Of a stretch of DNA of 46,358 nucleotides, positions 15,036 through 22,660 are shown piece after piece. The position numbers and the translations under genes were made by a program. The stretch is from an uncultured Butyricicoccus sp. GTDB taxonomy: Bacteria; Bacillota; Clostridia; Oscillospirales; Butyricicoccaceae. Location of the stretch: assembly GCA_900547195.1 (NCBI GenBank), contig URFQ01000010.1, positions 1-46,358 on the forward strand. The letters run 5' to 3'. How positions within the stretch are numbered: position 1 is the stretch's first letter; every line of letters begins with the position of its first letter. The notes under the pieces were generated by a model, which searched no databases, was not told the DNA's origin, and saw only the letters and a list, made by a program, of their open reading frames with translations.

Positions 15036-16013
15036 TCAGCTGTAGCTGGCAACCATTTTCAGGTATTCCTCGCCGTTTTCGGCCGTGATGACTTCGGCAC
15101 CGGTGTCGATCCGGGTTTCGATCTGCTCGCCCTTTGCGGCCTTGACCGCGTTTTCCACGCCCATTGCGCCCATGTTATACGGGGACTGGGCCACCGTACC
15201 CGCCATTTTGCCGTCGAGAACCAGTTCTACCGCCGGGTTGGAACCGTTGAAGCCCATAATTGCCGTGTCCAGGCCAGCGGCTTCCACCGCGCGCTGGGCG
15301 CCCTGCGCCATATGGTCCGCAGTCGCGAGGATGGCGTCGATCTGGGTATGGCGCTGCATAATGTCCTGTGTGATGTTCATGGCCTTTTCGGCGTCGGAGT
15401 CGGCTGCCTGCACCTCAAGGATTTCCCAACCGCCTGCTTCCAGGGCAGCCTTGAAGCCGGCTTCGCGTTCGTCATGCGTGGTATCGCCCAGACGGCCGCG
15501 CAGGATGACGGCTTTCTTGCCTTCGCCCATCTTTTCAACCATGTATTCGCCGCCGAGTTTTGCCGCGGCTTCATTGCCGGTGCCGATAAAGGTCAGCTTT
15601 TTCTCATACGTGGTGTCGGTATCGACCGCAAGGATCGGAATATTCTGCTGGGTGGCATGCTCAAACGCGGTCAGCACGGTATCCGGGGACGACGGAGCCA
15701 CGCACAGCGCGTCCACGCCCTCGCCGATCAGGTTCTCGATCATATCCACCTGCTGCTGCACCTCGCTCTCGGAGTTCGGCGCAATGAACTTGACGTTGAC
15801 GCCCAGCTCCTTGGCCTTGTCCTGCGCGCCCGCCTGCATCTGTACCCAGTAGGTATCGTTCAGCGCCTTGACGACAAAGCCAACCGTAATGTCACCGTCC
15901 GCCGCCGCGCCGCCGGATGCGGAGCCCGAATTTGTCGGGGCGTCGCTGCCGCCGCACGCGGTGAGGGAAAGGGCCATCGCCCCTGCCAGTACTGCCGATA
16001 AAACCTTTTCCAT
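15036..16013 (-). CDS. Ribose-type sugar ABC substrate-binding lipoprotein (orphan)
   Basis: This 325-residue periplasmic-binding protein is of the RbsB/Peripla_BP_4 type. Residues 1-20 are a lipoprotein signal with lipobox SLTAC, followed by a Ser/Gly/Ala linker. The mature part has ITVGFVVKALNDTYWVQMQ, then GVDALCVAPSSPDTVLTAFE and LAVDTDTTYEKKLTFIGTGN, the RbsB-like ligand loops, and DAILATADHMAQGAQRAVEA in the C-lobe. The ATG at 16013 has AAAAGGAGGAAAATC upstream; the longer frame to 16166 is not supported. No ABC permease or ATPase gene follows, so it either serves a transporter encoded elsewhere or acts as a sensor. Ligands of the family are aldoses, cyclitols or similar compounds. Confidence 0.9.
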   Translation of the reverse strand: MEKVLSAVLAGAMALSLTACGGSDAPTNSGSASGGAAADGDITVGFVVKALNDTYWVQMQAGAQDKAKELGVNVKFIAPNSESEVQQQVDMIENLIGEGVDALCVAPSSPDTVLTAFEHATQQNIPILAVDTDTTYEKKLTFIGTGNEAAAKLGGEYMVEKMGEGKKAVILRGRLGDTTHDEREAGFKAALEAGGWEILEVQAADSDAEKAMNITQDIMQRHTQIDAILATADHMAQGAQRAVEAAGLDTAIMGFNGSNPAVELVLDGKMAGTVAQSPYNMGAMGVENAVKAAKGEQIETRIDTGAEVITAENGEEYLKMVASYS

Positions 16014-16490
16014 GATTTTCCTCCTTTTCTGCCGTGGTTCACGGCCCTGCATATCACAGATTTCTTCTCTATCCCGGAAAGGCGGTGAACGCCTGCCAGA
16101 CCATATCGAATGCCGCACACGCTTTGCCCCTTTCTTGTGTGCCTGCGCGGAAATGGGCGCGCCCAAGTTTCAGAACCGTTCGTCCAGGGCTGCCGCATTC
16201 TGAAATTTTTCACCAAAGAGTTTTGAATTTTTGCACCGTGCTCAAAACGAGGCACACGCAAAACAAAAAACAAAAAACTTTTTTGCCCATTTTTTGCTGT
16301 TTTTCTTTGTTTCTGATGGTATTTTATCATTTTAATTTCAATAAAAACATCTGAAATCCTGCTGTCTGCTTTTGGATTCTTGCTGCGTTCCAGACTCCTT
16401 TAGCCATTGTATACAAACGAAATCCTTGCCATCTGTGCAACATAACCCCCGTACCAATGTATCCTGTAGAGCATCCGCTGCGGCCAAGCG

Positions 16491-16527
16491 CAAAAAAATC
16501 CCGTCCGGGCTGGACGGGATTTTTTTG
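16491..16527. terminator. Strong bidirectional terminator
   Basis: Perfect 16-base arms (16491-16506 and 16512-16527) include TCCCGTCC and GGACGGGA and end in A7/T7 tracts, with a five-base loop. It would terminate transcription from either side. Confidence 0.85.
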
Positions 16528-16662
16528 AACTCGCCTTGTGCGGGGAATGCGCAGGAGCAGAGCAAGCCATGCAGCCTGCTTGCGGAGCGCCGTATTCCTG
16601 CTTGAACACATGCGCGAGGAAATTGCGCGCATGGACTGGCATGCAACTTGTTTTCGTTATGG

Positions 16663-16707
16663 GCAGCGCCTGCCGCCAATCTCCGACGGCAGGCGCTGCT
16701 TTTTCCG
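16663..16707 (+). terminator. Plus-strand terminator near the AraC gene 3' end
   Basis: GCAGCGCCTGCCG (16663-16675) pairs with CGGCAGGCGCTGC (16687-16699), followed by TTTTTCCGTTTTT on the plus strand. No plus-strand gene is evident upstream. Confidence 0.7.
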
Positions 16708-16723
16708 TTTTTCCGGCAAAATC

Positions 16724-17581
16724 CTACATGCGCGGCATAAATTCTTTTGGGCTTTTTCCAAATTCCCGTTTAAAGGCCTTGAGGAAATTGGAATAATCAT
16801 TAAAGCCGCATTGCAGGCATGCATCCATGACCTGCACCCCCTCGCGCAGCATGTTGCGCGCCACTACCAGCCGCTTTTTAATAATGTACTGATACAGGGT
16901 CAGGCCGGTGAACTCCTTGAACCGATGGCTCAGGTGCGATTTGCTGACATACAGCACCCCGGCCAGCCGGTCAAGCGAAAGATCCTCGTCCAGATGGTCG
17001 TTGATAAACGCCACCGCCTGATTGACCTTCTCGTTCTCGGTAACATCCTGCCGGATGGCGCTCGGGGTCGCAAAATACGCGCGGTTGAGATAGACGAGGA
17101 ACTCGATGAGATAGATGAACGACAGGGTGCTGCTGCCGAAGTTGGTCTCGTTTCGGCAGTAGAGCATTTTCTCGCACATTCCGCGCAGGCGGGCCAGCAC
17201 CGCACTGTCCGGCCGGATGAGTTTATATTTTTTCTCCGCCGCATCCACAAAGCAGGCCGACAGATCGGTACCCAGCCGGCGCACATCCTCGATCACATCC
17301 GGCTGCACCCAGATGACATACCGCTCATACGGTTTTCCGGGGCGCACATCCGGCCGATGGATGTCCCGGTTGTTCGTCAGCAGGATATCGCCCGGCCGCA
17401 GCTGATAGGTGCGGCCCTCGACCGTATACAGCACATTCCCGGACATGAAAAAGAAGATTTCGTAAAATTCGTGCTCATGGAAATCCACCACCGGGGGAAC
17501 CGCGTCGCAGTAGTGGTAGCATTCAAAGTCCGGCTGCTGCATAGTCTGGCGCAAAGTAAATTCGTCCCTATGCAGATTCAC
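16724..17581 (-). CDS. AraC-family regulator, divergent from the hexuronate operon
   Basis: This 285-residue regulator has an N-terminal AraC cupin (VVDFHEHEFYEIFFFMSGNV, YQLRPGDILLTNNRDIH) and a C-terminal HTH region (INDHLDEDLSLDRLAGVLY, VSKSHLSHRFKEFTGLTLYQ, DACLQCGFNDYSNFLKAFKR). I chose GTG at 17581 because GGGAGGGGG lies six bases upstream. The alternative ATG at 17608 sits only seven bases after the TATAAT box, leaving no room for a ribosome binding site. Its divergence from uxaC makes it the likely uronate-responsive activator of the uxaC-uxuA-TRAP operon. Confidence 0.87.
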   Translation of the reverse strand: MNLHRDEFTLRQTMQQPDFECYHYCDAVPPVVDFHEHEFYEIFFFMSGNVLYTVEGRTYQLRPGDILLTNNRDIHRPDVRPGKPYERYVIWVQPDVIEDVRRLGTDLSACFVDAAEKKYKLIRPDSAVLARLRGMCEKMLYCRNETNFGSSTLSFIYLIEFLVYLNRAYFATPSAIRQDVTENEKVNQAVAFINDHLDEDLSLDRLAGVLYVSKSHLSHRFKEFTGLTLYQYIIKKRLVVARNMLREGVQVMDACLQCGFNDYSNFLKAFKREFGKSPKEFMPRM

Positions 17582-17614
17582 CAAAAACCCCCTCCCATCC
17601 TTATGCATATTTAA

Positions 17615-17643
17615 ATTATATAGCAGTTTTCACCTGTTTTCAA
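17615..17643 (-). promoter_or_regulatory. Promoter of the hexuronate AraC regulator
   Basis: On the minus strand TTGAAA (17643-17638) and TATAAT (17620-17615) are exactly 17 bases apart. Confidence 0.7.
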
Positions 17644-17679
17644 GCGCAATATGCCGCGCGGTGGGGAGGCCACGCTTGT

Positions 17680-17720
17680 TATACTAATGTCAACCAAAAA
17701 GTTTCCGGCGTCTGCCGGAA
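17680..17720 (+). promoter_or_regulatory. Possible activator-dependent promoter and operator of the uxaC operon
   Basis: TATACT (17680-17685) has no recognisable -35 box at the right distance. Just downstream, TTCCGGC (17703-17709) and GCCGGAA (17714-17720) form an inverted repeat that could be an operator or leader hairpin. Confidence 0.4.
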
Positions 17721-17754
17721 CGCACACTCAAAACACACGAAAGGGGAGTTTTCT

Positions 17755-19158
17755 ATGCGAAGCTTTATCACCGAAGATTTTCTGCTCTCGACCGGTCCCG
17801 CACGCAGGCTGTACCATGATTACGCCGAAAAAATGCCGATTTTCGACTATCATTGCCACCTGGATCCGCAGGAGATCTACGAGGACAAGCGGTTTTCCGA
17901 CATCGGCGAGGCCTGGCTCGCGGGCGACCATTACAAATGGCGCCTGATGCGGGCAAACGCCGTGCCCGAGCAGTATGTCACCGGCAGCGCATCTTTCCGG
18001 GAGAAATTCGACCGGTTTGCCGCGATCATGCCCCGGCTGATCGGCAACCCCATTTACCACTGGTCACATCTGGAACTGAAACGTTATTTTGCCGTGGACG
18101 AGCTGCTGGACGCGCAGAGCGCACCGCGCGTCTGGGAGCAGGCGAACGAGACGCTCACGGGCGGGAAGGGTTCGGCCCGCGCGCTCATCCGGGAAAGCAA
18201 CGTGCGCGCGCTGTGCACCACGGACGACCCGGCGGACGACCTGCGGTATCACCGCCTGCTCGCGCAGGACTCGGCATTTGACGTCACCGTACTGCCCACC
18301 TTCCGCCCGGAAAAGGCGCTCAACCTCGTGGACGCCGGATTCCCGGCCTATCTGGAAAAGCTGGGCGCCGCCGCCGGCGTGAAAATCCGCGCGATGGACG
18401 ATGTGAAGGAAGCCCTTGCCCGCCGCGCCGACTTCTTCGCGCAGGCCGGCTGCCGCCTGTCCGACCACTCCTTCGGTTCGCCCGATTTCACCGTTTGGGA
18501 CGAGAGCGCGGCCGAAGAGGCCCTGAAGAAAGCGCTGGCCGGCGAGCCGCTGCTCGATTACGAAATTGCGGCTTATCAGTCGCTGCTCATGGATTTCCTC
18601 GGCGAGCTCTACTGCGGCCGCGGCTGGGCGATGCAGATACACCTCGGCGCGCAGCGCAACCTGTCCACCAAACTGTATCGCGCTCTGGGCGCGGATGTGG
18701 GCGGCGACGCGATTGGCAACACCATTTCGGCCGCCTCCCTGGCCGCCCTGCTCGACCGGCTCGCCTGCCGCGGCAAGCTGCCGAAAACCATCCTCTATAC
18801 CCTGAACGCAGCCGACAACGACAAGATCATCGCTGCGGCGGGCAGCTTCCAGGATGAAAGCGCGGCAGGCAAGGTGCAGTTTGGCTCAGCCTGGTGGTTT
18901 AACGACCACTTCGACGGCATGACCGCACAGATGCGGTCGCTCGCCAACATCGGCGTACTCAGCCGCTTTGTCGGCATGCTGACCGATTCCCGCTCCTTCC
19001 TGTCCTATCCGCGGCATGAATACTTCCGCCGCGTGCTGTGCGAGCTGGTCGGCGGCTGGATCGACAAAGGCATGGCGCCCGCTGATTACGACGCCATCGG
19101 CAAAATAATCGAAGATATTTGTTTTAACAACGCATGGGCCTATATGGGCATGGATTAA
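17755..19158 (+). CDS. uxaC: Glucuronate isomerase (uronate isomerase)
   Basis: This cytoplasmic amidohydrolase-superfamily enzyme of 467 residues converts D-glucuronate to D-fructuronate, and D-galacturonate to D-tagaturonate. The metal-site motif FDYHCHLDPQEI (His33 and His35) is followed by GDHYKWRLMRANAV, then HLELKRYFAVDELL and, near the C-terminus, GSAWWFNDHFDGM and SYPRHEYFRR. All are UxaC signatures. Full length matches the usual roughly 465-470 residues. A GAAAGGGGAG site precedes ATG. It is the first gene of a same-strand operon with uxuA, an SDR and a TRAP transporter. Confidence 0.97.
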   Translation: MRSFITEDFLLSTGPARRLYHDYAEKMPIFDYHCHLDPQEIYEDKRFSDIGEAWLAGDHYKWRLMRANAVPEQYVTGSASFREKFDRFAAIMPRLIGNPIYHWSHLELKRYFAVDELLDAQSAPRVWEQANETLTGGKGSARALIRESNVRALCTTDDPADDLRYHRLLAQDSAFDVTVLPTFRPEKALNLVDAGFPAYLEKLGAAAGVKIRAMDDVKEALARRADFFAQAGCRLSDHSFGSPDFTVWDESAAEEALKKALAGEPLLDYEIAAYQSLLMDFLGELYCGRGWAMQIHLGAQRNLSTKLYRALGADVGGDAIGNTISAASLAALLDRLACRGKLPKTILYTLNAADNDKIIAAAGSFQDESAAGKVQFGSAWWFNDHFDGMTAQMRSLANIGVLSRFVGMLTDSRSFLSYPRHEYFRRVLCELVGGWIDKGMAPADYDAIGKIIEDICFNNAWAYMGMD

Positions 19159-19170
19159 GGAGGAAAAATT

Positions 19171-20217
19171 ATGAAAATGTCATTTCGCTGGTATGGCCAG
19201 GACGACCCGGTCACGCTCACGAACATCAGCCAGATCCCGGGCATGCGCTCCATTGTCTCGGCGGTCTACGACGTAAGGCCCGGCGAGGTCTGGCCGGAGG
19301 AGAGCCTTGCAAAGATGAAGGCCGATTGCGAAGCGCACGGCCTGGTGTTCGACGTGGTCGAGTCCATCCCGGTGTCCGAGGACATCAAGCTGGGCACCGG
19401 CAAACGCGACGCGCATCTGGAGGCGTATTGCGAAAACATCCGCCGCTGCGCCAAGTACGGCGTCAAGTGCGTGACCTACAACTTCATGCCCGTGTTCGAC
19501 TGGACGCGCACCCAGCTCGACAAGAAGGCCGATGACGGCTCGACCAGCCTGGTCATGTACTGGGAGCAGATGAAGGGGCTCGATCCGCTCACCGATGACA
19601 TCAACCTGCCCGGCTGGGACGCCAGCTACACGCAGGACGAGGTCCGCGGCCTGATCCGCGCGTATGGCGAGCTTGGCGAAGAAGGCCTGTGGAAGAACAT
19701 TGAAGTGTTCCTCAAAAAGGTCATTCCGGTGGCTGAGGAGTGCGGCGTTGTGATGGCCCTGCATCCGGACGATCCCCCGTACCCGATCTTCGGCCTGCCG
19801 CGCGTCATTACCAACGAGGCAAACCTTGACCGCTATTTGTCCATCGTCGATTCCCCGTCCAATACCCTGTGCCTGTGCACCGGTTCGCTCGGCTGCGCCA
19901 AGTGCAACGATATCCCGGCCATGGTGCGCAAATATTCGGCCGCCGGGCGCATCGGCTTCATGCATATGCGCAATGTCATGATCCTGGACGACGGCTCCTT
20001 CGAGGAGCGCGCGCACCTGTCCTCCTGCGGTTCGCTCGACATGTATGAGATCGTCAAGGCGCTCGTTGAGACCGGTTTTGACGGCTATGTCCGTCCCGAC
20101 CACGGCCGCATGATCTGGGGCGAGACCGGCAAGCCCGGCTACGGCCTCTACGACCGCGCACTCGGCGCCACCTATCTGAACGGTTTGTTTGAAGCCTGCG
20201 AAAAAGCAGCGAAGTGA
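19171..20217 (+). CDS. uxuA: Mannonate dehydratase
   Basis: This 348-residue TIM-barrel enzyme dehydrates D-mannonate to 2-keto-3-deoxy-D-gluconate. It opens with the UxuA hallmark MSFRWYGQDDPVTLTNISQI and contains VTYNFMPVFDWTRTQLDKK. It has MALHPDDPPYPIFGLPRV, and LCLCTGSLGCAKCNDIPAM with its metal-binding Cys/His context. FVRPDHGR-type residues appear near the end (VRPDHGRMIWGE). It is the shorter Firmicutes-type form. AAGGAGGAAAAATT precedes ATG, 12 bases after uxaC. It performs the step after mannonate is made by the neighbouring reductase. Confidence 0.97.
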   Translation: MKMSFRWYGQDDPVTLTNISQIPGMRSIVSAVYDVRPGEVWPEESLAKMKADCEAHGLVFDVVESIPVSEDIKLGTGKRDAHLEAYCENIRRCAKYGVKCVTYNFMPVFDWTRTQLDKKADDGSTSLVMYWEQMKGLDPLTDDINLPGWDASYTQDEVRGLIRAYGELGEEGLWKNIEVFLKKVIPVAEECGVVMALHPDDPPYPIFGLPRVITNEANLDRYLSIVDSPSNTLCLCTGSLGCAKCNDIPAMVRKYSAAGRIGFMHMRNVMILDDGSFEERAHLSSCGSLDMYEIVKALVETGFDGYVRPDHGRMIWGETGKPGYGLYDRALGATYLNGLFEACEKAAK

Positions 20218-20238
20218 TAGAGAAAGGAAGAGAACATC

Positions 20239-21087
20239 ATGAAAAAGAACGTACTGAATACCGATCTGACCGGCAAGGTCTGCGTTGTCACGGGCGCGGG
20301 CGGCGCGATCTGCGGCATGTTTGCCGAAGCGCTGGCCGCAGCGGGCGGCAAGGTCGCGGTGCTCGACCTGAATGAAACCGCGGCGCAGGCGGTCGCGGAC
20401 AAGATCACCGCAGAAGGCGGCATCGCCAGGGCATACAAGGCCAACGTGCTGGAGCGCGAAAGCCTGGACGCGGTTCATGCGCAGGTGCTGGCCGACCTCG
20501 GCCCGTGCGACGTGCTGATCAACGGCGCAGGCGGCAACAATCCGCGCGCGACCACGGATAACGAGTTCCACTTTGAGGCCAAGGACATGGAGGGCTGCAA
20601 AACCTTCTTCGATCTGGAGAAATCGGGCGTGGAATTCGTCTTCGCCCTCAACTGGCTGGGCACCCTGCTGCCGACGCAGGTCTTTGCCGCGGACATGATC
20701 GACCGTAACGGCAACATCCTCAACATCGCTTCCATGAACGCCTACACCCCGCTGACCAAGATTCCGGCATACTCGGGCGCCAAGGCGGCCATCGTCAACT
20801 TTACCGAGTGGCTGGCAACCTACTTTGCCAAGTCCGGCATTCGTGTCAACGCCATCGCCCCCGGCTTCTTTGTCGGCAACCAGAACCGCGGCCTGCTGTT
20901 CAACGACGACGGCGCCCCGACCGCGCGCACGGCAAAAATCCTGGCCGGCACGCCCATGGGCCGCTTCGGTGAGCTGGAGGAACTCGTCGGCGCTGTCCTG
21001 TTCCTGCTGAACAACGACGCCGCCGGCTTTATCACCGGCGTGTGTATCCCGATCGACGGCGGATATGCGGCATATTCCGGCGTATAA
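20239..21087 (+). CDS. SDR-family oxidoreductase, probable D-mannonate oxidoreductase (fructuronate reductase)
   Basis: This 282-residue short-chain dehydrogenase has the nucleotide-binding loop VVTGAGGAICG (residues 17-25), NGAGGNNP, catalytic Ser165 and the Tyr178-x3-Lys182 pair (AYSGAK). It ends with VCIPIDGGYAAYSGV, the typical SDR C-terminal PVDGG. Sitting between mannonate dehydratase and a TRAP transporter, it very probably reduces fructuronate to mannonate. That is the role of unrelated UxuB in enterobacteria, while SDR-type reductases do it in several Firmicutes. The start follows GAAAGGAAG. Confidence 0.85.
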   Translation: MKKNVLNTDLTGKVCVVTGAGGAICGMFAEALAAAGGKVAVLDLNETAAQAVADKITAEGGIARAYKANVLERESLDAVHAQVLADLGPCDVLINGAGGNNPRATTDNEFHFEAKDMEGCKTFFDLEKSGVEFVFALNWLGTLLPTQVFAADMIDRNGNILNIASMNAYTPLTKIPAYSGAKAAIVNFTEWLATYFAKSGIRVNAIAPGFFVGNQNRGLLFNDDGAPTARTAKILAGTPMGRFGELEELVGAVLFLLNNDAAGFITGVCIPIDGGYAAYSGV

Positions 21088-21140
21088 ATACGCATCCTAA
21101 AAGAAAACTTTTTGACTGACGAGATGAGAAGGAGGAGGAC

Positions 21141-22166
21141 ATGAGAAAGTCCATGCGCTTCACAGCGCTTGCCCTGGCCGGCATACTGGGACTTCTGTCC
21201 GGCTGCGGCAGTACCGCCGCGGGCGAGCGGCAGATCATCCGCATCGGCCACAACCAGTCCACAAACCACCCGACCCATATCGCACTGACCGCCTTCGAGG
21301 ATTTTGTGGAGGAAAAACTCGGGGACAAGTACAATATCGAGGTCTTTCCGAGCGAACTGCTCGGCTCCCAGAATGAAATGGTGCAGCTCACACAGACCGG
21401 CGCCATCCATTTCTGTGTTGCATCCAATTCACTGCTTGAGACCTTCAGCAAGGACTACTCGATCTTTAATCTGCCCTATCTGTTCGCGTCCAGCGAAGCC
21501 TACCACGCCGCCATGGACGATGAAAGCATCACGGAGCCGATTTTTGAATCGACCAAACAGGCCGGGTTTGAGGCCGTCACCTGGATCGACGCGGGTACCC
21601 GCAACTTCTACACCGTATCCAGGCCTGTCAACAGCCCGGCTGACCTTAAGGGCCTCAAAATCCGCACCCAGCAATCCCCGACCAACGTGGAAATGATGCG
21701 CCTGCTCGGCGGCTCGGCCACGCCCATGGGCTTTGGCGAGGTATACACCGCGCTCCAGTCCAAGGTCATCGACGGTGCGGAGAACAACGAAATGGCCCTG
21801 ACCGATAACGGCCACGGCGACGTCTGCAAATACTATTCCTACGATATGCACCAGATGATCCCGGATATCCTGATCGGCAACATCGCCTTTCTGGACAGCC
21901 TGCCGGCGGATGAGCGCGCGGTGTTTGAAGAGGGGTTCGCGCTGGTGAACCGTGTCGAACGGGAAGAATGGACCAAAGCGGTGGAAAACGCCAAAAAGCG
22001 CGCCGCGGAAGAGCAGGGCGTGCAGTTCAACTACCCGGATACCGCGCCGTTCCAGCAGGCGTGCGCGCCGCTGCATGAATCCATGCTGGAAAAGAACCCA
22101 GATCTTATCCCGATTTACGAGGCAATCCAGGCATACAATGCCCAGTATCCCTCGTCCGGCACATAA
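21141..22166 (+). CDS. dctP: TRAP transporter substrate-binding lipoprotein DctP (uronate type)
   Basis: This 341-residue extracellular binding protein of a TRAP transporter is anchored as a lipoprotein by a signal ending LLSGCGST (Cys about residue 23). The mature domain begins IIRIGHNQSTNHPTHIAL and includes the DctP landmarks NFYTVSRPVNSPADLKGLKI and RTQQSPTNVEMMRLLG, with the conserved Arg that binds the substrate carboxylate. The helix VYTALQSKVIDGAENNE follows. AGAAGGAGGAGG precedes ATG. Its operon partners are catabolic enzymes for hexuronates, so glucuronate or galacturonate is the likely ligand. Confidence 0.94.
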   Translation: MRKSMRFTALALAGILGLLSGCGSTAAGERQIIRIGHNQSTNHPTHIALTAFEDFVEEKLGDKYNIEVFPSELLGSQNEMVQLTQTGAIHFCVASNSLLETFSKDYSIFNLPYLFASSEAYHAAMDDESITEPIFESTKQAGFEAVTWIDAGTRNFYTVSRPVNSPADLKGLKIRTQQSPTNVEMMRLLGGSATPMGFGEVYTALQSKVIDGAENNEMALTDNGHGDVCKYYSYDMHQMIPDILIGNIAFLDSLPADERAVFEEGFALVNRVEREEWTKAVENAKKRAAEEQGVQFNYPDTAPFQQACAPLHESMLEKNPDLIPIYEAIQAYNAQYPSSGT

Positions 22167-22178
22167 GGAGGAACGGAT

Positions 22179-22655
22179 ATGACAGCTTTACGAAATGCAC
22201 TGAACCGCATCCTGCACGTGCTGGCGGGCGTCAGCTTCCTGGTCATGGTCGTGCTCACCTGCTGGCAGGTCTTTACCCGCTACATCCTCGGCAGCCCGTC
22301 TACATGGTCGGAGGAACTGGTCTCCTACATGTTTGCATGGGCCAGCCTGCTTGGCGCGTCGCTTGTCACGGGCGAGCGCGGGCACATGAACATCCCGATT
22401 GTTGTGGACCGTATGAACCCCATACTCAAAAAGGCCTTCGGCGTGCTCGGGGAAGGGATCGCTTTCCTGTTCTCGGCCGTCATCCTGGTCTACGGCGGCG
22501 TTCAGATTTCCAGCCTTGCCATGGGACAGATGACCTCGTCCCTCGGGGTGGCAGTCGGCCTTTTCTATGTCGTGCTGCCCCTCTGTGGCGTGCTGAACAT
22601 GATCTATACGGTGCTCAACATCGCAGACATCTGCCTGGAAAAGAAGGAGGCGTAA
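22179..22655 (+). CDS. dctQ: TRAP transporter small permease DctQ
   Basis: This 158-residue membrane protein has four hydrophobic helices and the DctQ pattern LTCWQVFTRYILGSPSTWSEEL with following SLLGASLVTGERGHMNI. It forms the small subunit of the Na+-driven TRAP symporter and associates with DctM. It starts 12 bases after dctP with AAGGAGG upstream and is followed five bases later by dctM. Confidence 0.93.
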   Translation: MTALRNALNRILHVLAGVSFLVMVVLTCWQVFTRYILGSPSTWSEELVSYMFAWASLLGASLVTGERGHMNIPIVVDRMNPILKKAFGVLGEGIAFLFSAVILVYGGVQISSLAMGQMTSSLGVAVGLFYVVLPLCGVLNMIYTVLNIADICLEKKEA

Positions 22656-22660
22656 TCCAC

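Larger units (their letters stand above)
16014..16723. other. 700-bp region without a convincing protein gene
   Basis: It contains the leader of the binding-protein gene, an A/T-rich stretch at about 16190-16350, and two strong hairpins at 16491-16527 and 16663-16699. The overlapping short frames on both strands lack start sites and run through the hairpins, so I do not call them genes. A non-coding RNA between the hairpins is possible. Confidence 0.5.

Noticed and set aside
16491..16699. 6S RNA or SRP RNA
   Set aside because: The minus strand has a GGCGCTCCGC stretch reminiscent of 6S RNA, but the central bubble could not be shown and the SRP tetraloop consensus is absent, so no named RNA is claimed.
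16530..16796. Short ORFs on both strands in the 16.5-kb gap
   Set aside because: They read through two strong terminator hairpins and have no start signals; an RNA gene is the better hypothesis.
17608..17608. ATG at 17608 as start of the AraC gene
   Set aside because: It lies about seven bases after the -10 box with no room for a ribosome binding site; GTG at 17581 has GGGAGGGGG upstream.
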